Shown: positions 8,401-16,005 of the stretch, piece by piece
Layout: each line of letters starts with the position of its first letter
How positions within the stretch are numbered: position 1 is the first letter of the stretch
Assembly (NCBI RefSeq): GCF_000371965.1
Contig: NZ_AQUO01000001.1
Span: forward strand, 620,001-684,000
Origin: Paracoccus sp. N5
Lineage (GTDB): Bacteria; Pseudomonadota; Alphaproteobacteria; Rhodobacterales; Rhodobacteraceae
Length of the DNA stretch: 64,000 nt
Reading direction: 5' to 3'
Program-made: the position numbers and the translations under genes
Notes under the pieces: generated by a model
Databases searched by the model: none
The model's input: only the letters and a program-made list of their open reading frames with translations
What the model was told of the DNA's origin: nothing

Positions 8401-11156
8401 CCGACGACGCGATCGCCGAGATCAAGGCGGGACGAGCGGTCCCGATGCCAGAAGTTGCTGTTCCCGATGTTTTTGCCCGATTCTTTCCCGGCTTTGTCGC
8501 TGACATCGCGGCAGAACCTGAAGAGACCAAGCGAGGGCGAATTCAGGCTGCCTTGGAAACGCGAGGATCGGCTGGGCCAATCAACCTGGCAAGCATCGAC
8601 GAGCGGCGCGCCCGCAGGCTCAAGCAGCTTCTAGAATCTTGGGGTCAGGGAGAGAACGCGCTGCGGCAGAGCCAGCCTGCTCGGCTGCGCGAGGCTTTGG
8701 CGAAGCTGTTCGAGTTGATCGGATTCAGTGGAGTGCGCCTTGCCGACGGGCGCGAAGCCCTGCCTGGACGGCTTCGGCTGCTGACGATGAACTGCGATGT
8801 GCCGCGCCGGGCAGACGGCTTCCTTCCCCCCGCGTTCGGCAGTGTCGCGGGCGGACGCTATCAACTGCTAGCGGCACGCGCGGATGTGCCCATCGACCAG
8901 CTCCTGCGCCAAATCGGAAGCGAAGCCCCCGATGCGCCTTGGATCGTTGTGCTATTCAACAGGCTTGACGTCAAAGATCGTCAACGCCTTGCACGCCAGA
9001 TGAGGTCCGAGGCGCGTTCAGCTGTCTTTCTCGACGAACCGCTTCTGCTCTTCGCGGGTCTCGAAAGCGACGATACGCTCGCAACTCTTTTCGATTGTGC
9101 GATGCCCTTTGCATGGGTTCAGCCGTATACGATCAGCCCCGGCCGGATTCCGCCCGAGATCTTTTTCGGTCGCGAGGCCGAGATCGACCGGATCGTTTCT
9201 CGCAACGCAGAGGGTTGCCTGATCTACGGCGGTCGGCAGTTGGGCAAGTCGGTTCTTCTCAACCACATTCGCGGAGAGCGGCATCGGCCGGAGCGCGGCG
9301 AACTGGCGCTCTATCTCGACATCAGGTCTATCGGAGGGCCAGGTGTGCCGGCCGAGGGCATCTGGCAATCACTTGCTCATGAGTTGCGCAGGTTCGCGGA
9401 ATTTCAGGAGATCGAGTCCGACCCCAAGGAACTGGTTGCTGCAGTTGAGACCTGGCTCGACCGCGACCCCGCACGTCGTCTGCTTGCAATGTTCGACGAG
9501 GCCGACAACTTCCTGCGCACCGAACATGCCGCCGGGTATCCCCACCTCCTGCCGCTCAAGGGGCTCATGGAGAGGACCGGACGGCGCTTCAAGGCGGTAT
9601 TCGCGGGCCTGCACAATGTCCGACGGATGGCGCGGGCGCCAAACTCACCGCTGCCGCATCTTGGCGAGCCAATCTGCATTGGGCCTATGAACCAGAGCCC
9701 CGCAAACCGTACCGCTCTACGGCAGCTCGCGGTTGAGCCGATGCGCGCGGCCGGTCTTGACTATTCCGAACAGGAACTCGTTTCGGACATGTTGGCGCGA
9801 ATGAACTACTATCCATCTCTTGTGCAGGTCTTTGGCCGGCAGATCGTTGAAAGCTTCGGCAGGCGGCCGCGCGCAGGCAACGTTGGACCGCGCTGGAAAT
9901 TGGACCGAGAGAGCCTTTTCGAGGGCGCTGCTGCGGAGAGGATCGCCGATCAGATCCGCGATCGCTTTCAGTTAACGCTGAACCTCGATGTCCGTTACGA
10001 CTGTATTGCCCGCTCAATCGCGCTGCACCGGCTCGAAGCGGCAGGCGGCGACAACAAGGTTCTGGCACAGGGGCTGACGGCAGCCGAGATTCGCAGGATC
10101 ACACATTGGCCGAAGGCGCTCGCTCAACCAGCGATGACTGATTTCGAGGAACTCCTTGAGGAGCTGGTAGATCTTGGCATCCTCAGCCGGTTTCCCGACA
10201 AACGGTATGGGTTGCGAAATGCCCAAGTGGCGCAGATGTTGGGGCGGCAAGAGGAACTGGAGGACGCTCTCCTTCGGCTCGACGAACGTGAGGACGACCC
10301 CGCATACGACGCGGCGCTATTTTTCCGGTTGCTCGCGCCCGAAATACCCGGTGCGCGCGCCCCTCTATCCGACCGTGACCTCGACAGAGTGTTTGATCGG
10401 CGCGTTCCCGGTATACGTTTGGTCCGATCTTCTGCTGCGATTGTCGGTGGTGATGTCGCGGGCCGCGTTCTTGCTGCAGCACGTCTCTGGCTGCCCGAAG
10501 GCAACCATATCCGAACCAAGAGCGACGACGCGCAGGTCCGGCGCGCGCTTGACAGGGTCAAGACAGGACCTGCGGCTCTTGTGATTGAGGGTGATTGGTC
10601 GCCTTCTTCCGCGGCGCAGCTCGCCCGCCAACCGAAGGTCGAGCGGGGAGACGTGCTGCCGATCTGGTGCGTGTCGCATGTCACTTCACCTGCGGATGGG
10701 ATGATCGTCTTTGATGCTGGTGCGTGGTCCGAGGCGATGCTGCGGCATTGGCTGGCAGACGAGGGCTTCGTTCCAGCTCTGGACGATGCGCCAACGCGAG
10801 CTGCGCTCATGGCTGCAACGGGCGGAGCGCCGGCCCGTCTGGAGGCGCTTCGCCATTTCCTGTCGGACCTGGCGGTTCGACCGGTCGCTGGCCGTGCCGA
10901 GGATCTTGCAGACTGGGCGGCGAAAACGCCGCTGTCAGCGGAATCTTTGGGTCTTGATCAAGCCGACTTGAATTGCCTGAACACGCTTCACCAACTTGAG
11001 GACCTCGATCCGTCGCTCGCGGATTTCTTGGGCGAGTGTCCCGACGCGACTGCGCAAAGGCTGGAACGCCTCGCCACCTTCGGAACACTTCGCCAAGGGC
11101 GGACACCCGACGCTGCACCGATCCTCACCCCGCTGGGCAGACTGTTCGCTGAATGA
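5454..11156 (+). CDS. 1900-residue STAND/AAA-type ATPase, likely sensor or regulator of a defence cassette
   Basis: Residues 1-130 form an unassigned N-terminal domain. Residues about 290-430 are acidic, low-complexity linker (Pro-Glu repeats such as PEPEPELE). The middle is long, helical and charged, with probable coiled coils. An unassigned domain near residues 1100-1230 (WIVVLFNRLDVKDRQRLARQ) precedes the ATPase. The entry motif FGREAEID is followed by Walker A GGRQLGKS (residues 1259-1266) and Walker B LLAMFDEAD (Asp1348). A winged-helix-like stretch follows (residues about 1480-1600), then a C-terminal region of about 300 residues. This layout resembles STAND NTPases that sense a ligand and switch an effector. 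The stop overlaps the next start as ATGA, indicating translational coupling. The start lacks a strong Shine-Dalgarno site. ATPase class is well supported; function is inferred. Confidence 0.8.
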   Translation: MDDNILPDPMASLSADLAQEIFPIARSDRRKNKDLFFDIIPEDRLKNDADFYDGLLRIIASGDHARLRRYDDRMKRSGDMTKTFGFRALRWLVTRSAGELTSDEIHDIPEDHFPFGTPEREVHRIYLGLVGIDSSMAPVSPAEAGGKEAPSARDWMTLAQGLADGAQSLDRPDVEAAARLVELAEALYEACRTAAAADAAEENIRLRADALRDRLITLDPDLADAWPEDASAESLDRIEETLAEAEIAYQAALEAENAFEAADREVRAAAEARAYERLPDLSSRAKEQGIQAYSARTDRDKVFAALLALLSQEEPKDTSAGNGTEPDSAKDEPEPGSIAEAASPEPEVPVQIANHPDDASPDADKPETAKEATMQLGAARPESSAEAESNAQPEPEPELETAILSKTDFTQEALPEAAHVPPDLSPIPEGTDPEELLAQYLSAGEIAFAWHLARLVKTPVSAPILRTLAILPAIHQPEDMADPRRSSALAELAAALPEATDPVAAGRLALAALLRPALFDPDHGARGILENLVGLPGLEAQAPLIEALVNLGYDVRLSAGLLAELAGNRPPSAEPAMRRRLEGWLAEARHRKTVHQPTYAIFHRELHQEGEIGRVAEAVLAGAENAEALAQDLIDRLAHDRNAQEAFVSEAERRSGRPRRDRIEGMALDWFCRGIQEACDQFADWIEARRQDARLTQDHSRERLLRALGPVRKALDIRVSGPTEGEGKLAEASGLVLADKLDDLRKLIEGRAALSVTPRIQDLLESPLLRLPGGCQDWTEDDGPAFDSERALRDRRLAAALVRPELIAPNVSLAFDARLKETAVLAAQRLLDRLHESDLPKNQYDSRRQQLDEVLEAARRKARERVARLRQSLTTIGYLDLDAATALPGDLSRLALIDSALVASDKGDDVMLPALNRIRRPDLPPDFPELDSLLAEMEVRRDRLQEQIAERQRLELERLMALPQGESARELLAVFDRLDPVTADDAIAEIKAGRAVPMPEVAVPDVFARFFPGFVADIAAEPEETKRGRIQAALETRGSAGPINLASIDERRARRLKQLLESWGQGENALRQSQPARLREALAKLFELIGFSGVRLADGREALPGRLRLLTMNCDVPRRADGFLPPAFGSVAGGRYQLLAARADVPIDQLLRQIGSEAPDAPWIVVLFNRLDVKDRQRLARQMRSEARSAVFLDEPLLLFAGLESDDTLATLFDCAMPFAWVQPYTISPGRIPPEIFFGREAEIDRIVSRNAEGCLIYGGRQLGKSVLLNHIRGERHRPERGELALYLDIRSIGGPGVPAEGIWQSLAHELRRFAEFQEIESDPKELVAAVETWLDRDPARRLLAMFDEADNFLRTEHAAGYPHLLPLKGLMERTGRRFKAVFAGLHNVRRMARAPNSPLPHLGEPICIGPMNQSPANRTALRQLAVEPMRAAGLDYSEQELVSDMLARMNYYPSLVQVFGRQIVESFGRRPRAGNVGPRWKLDRESLFEGAAAERIADQIRDRFQLTLNLDVRYDCIARSIALHRLEAAGGDNKVLAQGLTAAEIRRITHWPKALAQPAMTDFEELLEELVDLGILSRFPDKRYGLRNAQVAQMLGRQEELEDALLRLDEREDDPAYDAALFFRLLAPEIPGARAPLSDRDLDRVFDRRVPGIRLVRSSAAIVGGDVAGRVLAAARLWLPEGNHIRTKSDDAQVRRALDRVKTGPAALVIEGDWSPSSAAQLARQPKVERGDVLPIWCVSHVTSPADGMIVFDAGAWSEAMLRHWLADEGFVPALDDAPTRAALMAATGGAPARLEALRHFLSDLAVRPVAGRAEDLADWAAKTPLSAESLGLDQADLNCLNTLHQLEDLDPSLADFLGECPDATAQRLERLATFGTLRQGRTPDAAPILTPLGRLFAE

Positions 11157-12151
11157 CGGCAGATCCGGATCCGTGGAGTCTGCCAGGCCTCGGCAGGTGG
11201 CTTAATGACTTAGCGCGGCGGCTCGATCATGGAATCGCCGTGCTTCCTTCGGACCCGAGCCGTCCGCCCGGCGTCGAGGCAGCGCTAAGGGCTCACCTAC
11301 GGCATCCGCCCGTCGAGTTCCGCGCGGATATTGGCCAGTCCCCCGCCGCCGCCGTGGCTGATGCCTTCGGTACCGCGCCAACGCTCGAGGCGCTGCTCAA
11401 TCCAGTACTGGACGAGGAACTCGGTATCATATCGCTCTCGGAAATCGGACCAAATGACGTGGCAGTTTGGTCTGTATTCCTGGAGCGTTTTGCGGCTGCC
11501 CGTGCTTCGGGGCGCGCCGGCCCAGCGTTGCTGGTGACCGACATACCGGCGGACCTGGCTATTCCGGCCGAGGCAATGCCTCAGAACTGGCAGAAAGGGC
11601 TGCGCCGGGGAGACCGAGTGATCTGGGCAGAAGAGCATCTTCCCGCAACGCGCGACGGCTTGGCCGGAGAATTGGCAGTAGTGCTCGCAGTGGAGCTGTG
11701 TGCTTGGCGGCTGGACCTCGCGGCGTCGCTGGTACAGGCTGGTCTCGATGACTTGGCCGATCCAGTAGCGTGGCTTTCGCGCCGCGCCGAGGCCCCGATC
11801 CTTGGACAAGAGACCCCATGCCCGCTAGCCATTCTCGCCGGTCAGCGAAAGAGCGAAATACAGCAACGCATCTGGAAGGCGCAGTTGACAGCTTTGTTTC
11901 CCGAGATCGAGAGTAGACGACTTGAGATTGTGGCAGCGCATCGGAGCCGGCTAAGGCTCGATGATCATCTGCGTGGCCTCGGTGTGGCCTCAATCGAAGA
12001 AATTGAGCTGGGTGCGCTTCGTTTTCAGTTACGCGGGGCTCTGACCCGACAAGAGACCGATCGGCTTGATGTGCTTGTGCGGGCACGCAATGCGCTCGCC
12101 CACCGCCAACCTGTGCCTCCTGAAGATGCACTAAGACTCCTTCGCAACTGA
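11153..12151 (+). CDS. HEPN-like protein, candidate RNase effector
   Basis: This protein of 332 residues starts on the ATG that overlaps the ATPase stop. The N-terminal 220 residues are unassigned. The C-terminal 100 residues are predicted helical: WKAQLTALFPEIESRRLEIV starts the first helix, and the last helix carries LVRARNALAHRQPV. This contains R312-N313-x3-H317, the R-x4-6-H signature of HEPN RNases, usually placed as here near the domain's end. HEPN domains cleave RNA in many abortive-infection and toxin systems. The coupling to a large ATPase suggests that the ATPase holds or triggers this protein. Some HEPN proteins are non-catalytic, so RNase activity is an inference. No transmembrane segment or signal peptide is apparent. 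Confidence 0.7.
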   Translation: MTADPDPWSLPGLGRWLNDLARRLDHGIAVLPSDPSRPPGVEAALRAHLRHPPVEFRADIGQSPAAAVADAFGTAPTLEALLNPVLDEELGIISLSEIGPNDVAVWSVFLERFAAARASGRAGPALLVTDIPADLAIPAEAMPQNWQKGLRRGDRVIWAEEHLPATRDGLAGELAVVLAVELCAWRLDLAASLVQAGLDDLADPVAWLSRRAEAPILGQETPCPLAILAGQRKSEIQQRIWKAQLTALFPEIESRRLEIVAAHRSRLRLDDHLRGLGVASIEEIELGALRFQLRGALTRQETDRLDVLVRARNALAHRQPVPPEDALRLLRN

Positions 12152-12323
12152 AATCTGGCGACGCCTCGATCCATTTCGGTTGCGACCTCGGCTAGCAGGC
12201 CCAGCTCTTTTTCTACTATTTGGCGTGTCGCATCCGCAATTAATGACGAGACACTAACCGATCAGGTTTCGCGTCGATACCGCAGGCATTAACTTGCGGG
12301 GCGCTCGAATACCTCCCTCAGCC

Positions 12324-12665
12324 TGTCAATCGGCATCCAAACGGGCCCCCCGATCGGCGCCCAAAAGTGACCCCTTTGGCTCGCGGTTGAGCAGGCCCGT
12401 GGCGGCGTAGCTTTCCAGCTGGCGCAGCCGACGCGGGCCTGCGTTTCGAAGGCGGTCAGGCTCGTGTTTTGATGCGCCAGCTGTCGTTGCCGGTTTCGAC
12501 GATGTCGCAATGGTGGGTGAGACGATCGAGCAGCGCGGTGGTCATCTTCGCGTCTCCGAAGACGGTCGGCCACTCTCCGAATGCGAGGTTTGAGAACGGC
12601 GGTGAGAAATTCGTCCACGGTAGCGGTGGCTTGGTGCTGCTGCGGGCGGCGTAAAAGTCGTCCAC
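12324..12665 (-). mobile_element. IS21-family remnant: 3' part of istB plus element end
   Basis: On the minus strand a frame from about 12633 to 12459 reads NLAFGEWPTVFGDAKMTTAL, then LDRLTHHCDIVETGNDSWR. This is the conserved C-terminus of IstB, the AAA ATPase helper of IS21 elements. The N-terminal two thirds, including Walker A, are missing. Downstream of its stop the sequence continues to a TGTCAATCGGCATCCAAA end near 12324, which looks like the terminal repeat of the element. The remnant points away from the istA gene that follows, so it derives from a different IS21 copy or a rearrangement. The preceding 170 bases, 12152-12323, hold nothing I recognise. Confidence 0.7.
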
Positions 12666-12695
12666 CTATTCCCTTTCTGCGGCGGCAGGGAGGGC

Positions 12696-14210
12696 GTGAG
12701 GATTTACAGCGTGGACCTATATCTGAGAGTTCGCCAGGCTTGCGCGGAAGGCATGAGCCAGCGGGAAGCGGCGCGGGTGTTCAACATCTCGCGTGACACG
12801 GTTGCGAAGATGATGACCTTCTCGGTGCCACCGGGCTACCGACGGACGGCCGAGGTCAGGCGGCCAAAGCTTGATCCTTTCATCCCGATCATCGAGGGCT
12901 GGCTGGAGGCGGACCGTTCGATGCCGCGCAAGCAGCGGCATACGGCCAAGCGGGTGTTCGACCGGCTTCGCGATGAGTGCGGCTTTACCGGCGGCTATAC
13001 GATCATCAAGGACTACATTCGGGAGCGGGAACGGCGGGGCCAGGAGGTATTTGTGCCGCTGTCGCATCCGCCGGGCCATGCTCAGGCCGACTTCGGCGAG
13101 GCGCAGGTCCGGATCGGGGGCGTCGAGCAGAAGGCCCACTTCTTCGTGCTGGACCTGCCGCACAGCGATGCGTGCTATGTGCGGGCCTACCCTGCGGCGG
13201 TGGCCGAGGCCTGGGTTGACGGCCACATCCATGCCTTTGCGTTCTTCGGCGCGGTTCCCCAGTCTGTGCTCTACGACAACGACCGCTGCCTTGTGGCGAA
13301 GATCCTGCCCGACGGCACCCGCAAGCGGGCGGAGCTGTTCAGCGGCTTCCTGTCGCATTACCTGATCCGGGATCGCTATGGCCGCCCGGGCAAGGGAAAC
13401 GACAAGGGTAATGTCGAGGGTCTGGTGGGCTATTCGCGGCGTAACTTCATGGTGCCGATGCCGGAGTTCGCGAGCTGGGAAGCGTTCAACCTCTGGCTGG
13501 AGGAGCAATGCCGCAAGCGACAGCGTGCTGTCTTGCGCGGTGAAAGCGAGACGATCGGGGAAAGACTGCAGCGTGACCTTGCCGCGATGCGCCCGCTCCC
13601 TGCGGCTCCCTTCGATGCCTGCGATCAGGAGACCGGCCGCGTCTCGTCGCAATCGCTCGTGCGCTACAAGACCAACGACTACTCGGTGCCCGTCGCCTAC
13701 GGCCATCAGGATGTCTGGATCCGGGCCTATATGCATGAAGTGGTGATCGGTAGTCGTGGCGAGGTGATCGCCCGCCATCCCCGGTGCTGGGAACGCGATG
13801 AGATCGTCTTCGACCCGATCCATTACCTTCCGCTGATCGAGCAGAAGATCAATGCGCTCGACCAGGCAGCACCGTTGCAGGGCTGGGACCTACCAGAGGA
13901 GTTCGCCACGTTGCGCCGGCTGATGGAGGCGCGGATGAACCGCCATGGCCGACGCGAATATGTCCAGGTTCTGCGGCTTCTGGAGACTTTCGATCTCGCC
14001 GATCTGCGGGCTGCCGTGACGCAGGCCCTCCGGATGGGGGCGATCAGCTTTGATGCAGTGAAGCATCTTCTGCTTTGCCGGGTGGAGCGCCGACCACCGC
14101 GCCTGGACCTCGACTGCTATCCCTACCTGCCGAAGGCCACAGTCGAGAAGACCAGGGCCGTATCTTACATGCGGCTTGAGCACCTCCCCGAAAATCGGAC
14201 AGTGACGTAA
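12696..14210 (+). pseudogene. istA: IS21-family transposase istA, 3' end cut by an IS3-family element
   Basis: The open frame encodes 504 residues. An N-terminal helix-turn-helix (GMSQREAARVFNISRDTVAK) is followed by an rve integrase core with the DDE residues in ADFGEA, LYDND and GNVEG, as in IstA of IS21 elements. The GTG start has GGGAGG just upstream. Normal IstA homology ends at about VEKTRAVSYM; the last residues (RLEHLPENRTVT) come from the terminus of the IS3-family element inserted at about 14195. The istB partner that should follow is absent, so the element cannot transpose by itself even though most of the transposase is intact. I call it a pseudogene because of this truncation and missing partner. 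Confidence 0.85.
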
Positions 14211-14257
14211 GCTCTGATCTTCCGTCTGCTGGTCTCCAAGAACGAGGAGAACAGACG

Positions 14258-14551
14258 ATGTCGAAACGCAGGAACCATGACGCGGGCTTCAAGGCTCGCG
14301 TGGCGCTGGAAGCCGTGAAGGGCGAGCGCACCGTGTCGGAGCTGGCCGCGGAATACGGCGTGCATCCGACGATGATCCACCAGTGGAAGAAGGCGCTGCT
14401 CGAGGGGGCATCGGACATCTTCGAACGCGGCAGGAAGAAGAAGGCCGAGGTCGACGAGGAGACGGTGCGATCGCTGCACGCCAAGATCGGAGAGCTGGCC
14501 GTCGCCAACGATTTTTTGTCACGAAAGCTCAAGCCCTGGACCGGCAGGTGA
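14258..14551 (+). CDS. IS3-family OrfA, helix-turn-helix subunit
   Basis: The 97-residue protein begins MSKRRNHDAGFKARVALEAV and has the IS3-type helix-turn-helix (TVSELAAEYGVHPTMIHQWK) followed by a leucine-zipper-like helix. It binds the terminal repeats and controls transposition. Near its end the zero-frame codons are GAT TTT TTG, giving the slippery heptamer T-TTT-TTG at about 14513-14519. A minus-one shift here joins it to the catalytic OrfB frame, which continues GTC ACG AAA. This is the normal way IS3 elements make the fused transposase. Without the shift translation stops after KLKPWTGR. Confidence 0.9.
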   Translation: MSKRRNHDAGFKARVALEAVKGERTVSELAAEYGVHPTMIHQWKKALLEGASDIFERGRKKKAEVDEETVRSLHAKIGELAVANDFLSRKLKPWTGR

Positions 14552-15402
14552 GGCGCGGGATGATCGAACGCTCTCACCCCACGCTGTCGGTCGGGGCGCA
14601 ATGCCGTCTGCTGTCGATCTCGCGGTCGTCGTTCTACTACGCACCGCAGGGCGAGACCGAGATGAACCTGGCGCTCATGCGGCTGATCGACCGTCAGTTC
14701 CTGGAAACCCCCTTCTACGGCGTCCAGCAGATGACCTGGCACCTGCAGAACGAAGGGCACCCAGTGAACGTGAAGCGCATCCGGCGGCTGATGCGGCTCA
14801 TGCGTCTGATGCCGATCTACCAGAAGCCCAACACCAGCAAGCCTGCGAAGGGGCACAAGACCTACCCCTATCTGCTGGGTGGCCTGCGGGTCGATCGGCA
14901 CAACCATGCCTGGTGTGCCGACATCACCTATCTGCCGATGCGACGAGGCTTCCTCTACCTGGTCGCCATCATGGACTGGTTCACCCGCAAGGTGCTGGCC
15001 TGGCGCATCTCGAACACGCTCGAAGCCGACTTCTGCGTCGAGGCGCTGAACGAGGCGGTCCACCGCTTCGGCCCGCCCGAGATCATGAACACCGATCAGG
15101 GCTCGCAGTTCACGTCCTTCGCCTGGACCGACCGGCTGAAACGGATCGGCACCCGGATCTCGATGGACGGCAAGGGCCGGTGTCTCGACAACATCTTCAT
15201 CGAGCGCCTTTGGCGGTCCCTGAAGTATGAGTGCGTCTATCTGCACGCCTGGGAGACCGGCTCGCAGGCGAAGGCGGGCGTTGGCCGATGGATCACCTTC
15301 TACAACCACCAGCGGCCCCACGCCGCCCATGGCGGACAGCCGCCCGCCGTGGTCTACTTCAACCAGATCGAAACCGATCAGCAGGGGCAGAGAGTAGCTT
15401 AA
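14383..15402 (+). CDS. IS3-family OrfB, DDE transposase made by minus-one frameshift
   Basis: The catalytic frame is productive from about 14517 onward; the upstream 45 codons of the open frame are out-of-phase OrfA sequence. It contains the HTH_21 region (RGMIERSHPTLSVGAQCRLL), a DUF4372-like linker, and an integrase core with D in WCADITYLPM, D in MNTDQGSQF and E in FIERLWRSLKYE. The usual D-D-35-E spacing is kept. The C-terminal YNHQRPHAAHGGQPP is characteristic of IS3-type enzymes. Its fusion to OrfA cuts and joins the element ends. No frame damage is visible. Confidence 0.9.
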   Translation: MEEGAARGGIGHLRTRQEEEGRGRRGDGAIAARQDRRAGRRQRFFVTKAQALDRQVRRGMIERSHPTLSVGAQCRLLSISRSSFYYAPQGETEMNLALMRLIDRQFLETPFYGVQQMTWHLQNEGHPVNVKRIRRLMRLMRLMPIYQKPNTSKPAKGHKTYPYLLGGLRVDRHNHAWCADITYLPMRRGFLYLVAIMDWFTRKVLAWRISNTLEADFCVEALNEAVHRFGPPEIMNTDQGSQFTSFAWTDRLKRIGTRISMDGKGRCLDNIFIERLWRSLKYECVYLHAWETGSQAKAGVGRWITFYNHQRPHAAHGGQPPAVVYFNQIETDQQGQRVA

Positions 15403-15432
15403 ATCATCCCGGAAACTGTCCAAGAGATGGGG

Positions 15433-15992
15433 AGTAGCTCAATGTGGACGCGGTCCGCGACGACCTCGATACACTGGTTCTGGATGCTGAACTGCTCGAA
15501 GCGGTCCTCGGCAACCCTGACCCGGAAAAGAAGGCCAAGGAAATCTCGGTCAAGCTGGCGGGTCGCCTTCGGAAGCACGCCGGGAACCCGAAGTTCAAGG
15601 CGCTGGGCGAGCGCCTGGAGGACCTGAAGAACCGGCATCAGCAGGGTCTCCTGCTGTCGATCGACTTCCTGAAGGAGCTTCTGGCGCTGGCGAAAGACGT
15701 GGTGAAGACCGAGCGCGAGACGCCAGAGGAAGAGGACATCAACCGGGGCAAGGCGGCGTTGACCGAACTGTTCGAGGAAGCACGGAACGGCGACACGCCT
15801 GTGATGGTCAAGCGGGTCGTGGACGATATCGACGAGATCGTGCGCGCGGTCCGGTTCGACGGCTGGCAAGCCACGCACGCGGGTGAACGCGAGGTCAAGA
15901 AAGCGCTTCGCCAGACCCTATTCCGCTACAAGCTGCACCAGGACGCAGAGCTGTTCGAGAAGGCGTACGGGTATATTCGTGAATATTATTGA
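15433..15992 (+). pseudogene. hsdR: Type I restriction enzyme HsdR, C-terminal remnant
   Basis: The 182 readable residues (from GTG at 15444) match the helical C-terminal domain of type I restriction subunit R: VVDDIDEIVRAVRFDGWQ, then ALRQTLFRYKLHQDAELF and a final tyrosine-rich tail YGYIREYY. In full enzymes this domain contacts the methylase core, while the nuclease and motor domains precede it. Here those domains, normally about 800-900 residues, are missing: the homology begins about 15 bases after the right end of the IS3 element, preceded by an in-frame TAG. The restriction activity must be lost. No hsdM or hsdS is visible in the window. Confidence 0.85.
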
Positions 15993-16005
15993 GGACTTAT
16001 AGGAG

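Larger units (their letters stand above)
14195..15422. mobile_element. IS3-family insertion sequence, about 1.2 kb
   Basis: The element carries the two overlapping frames typical of IS3 (orfA, orfB). Its left end reads GGACAGTGACGTAAGC near 14197 and its right end GGGATGATTT in reverse with ACTGTCCA at about 15415-15422, giving a short inverted match GGACAGT/ACTGTCC at the tips. I could not identify a convincing target-site duplication: the flanks (GAAAAT left, AGAGAT right) differ, which agrees with a later deletion between two copies or with insertion joined to a rearrangement. The element separates istA on the left from the hsdR remnant on the right. Both reading frames look undamaged, so it may be active. 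Confidence 0.85.

Noticed and set aside
14258..14551. Frameshift between IS3 orfA and orfB as inactivating damage
   Set aside because: A T-TTT-TTG slippery heptamer at the overlap fits the programmed minus-one shift of the IS3 family.
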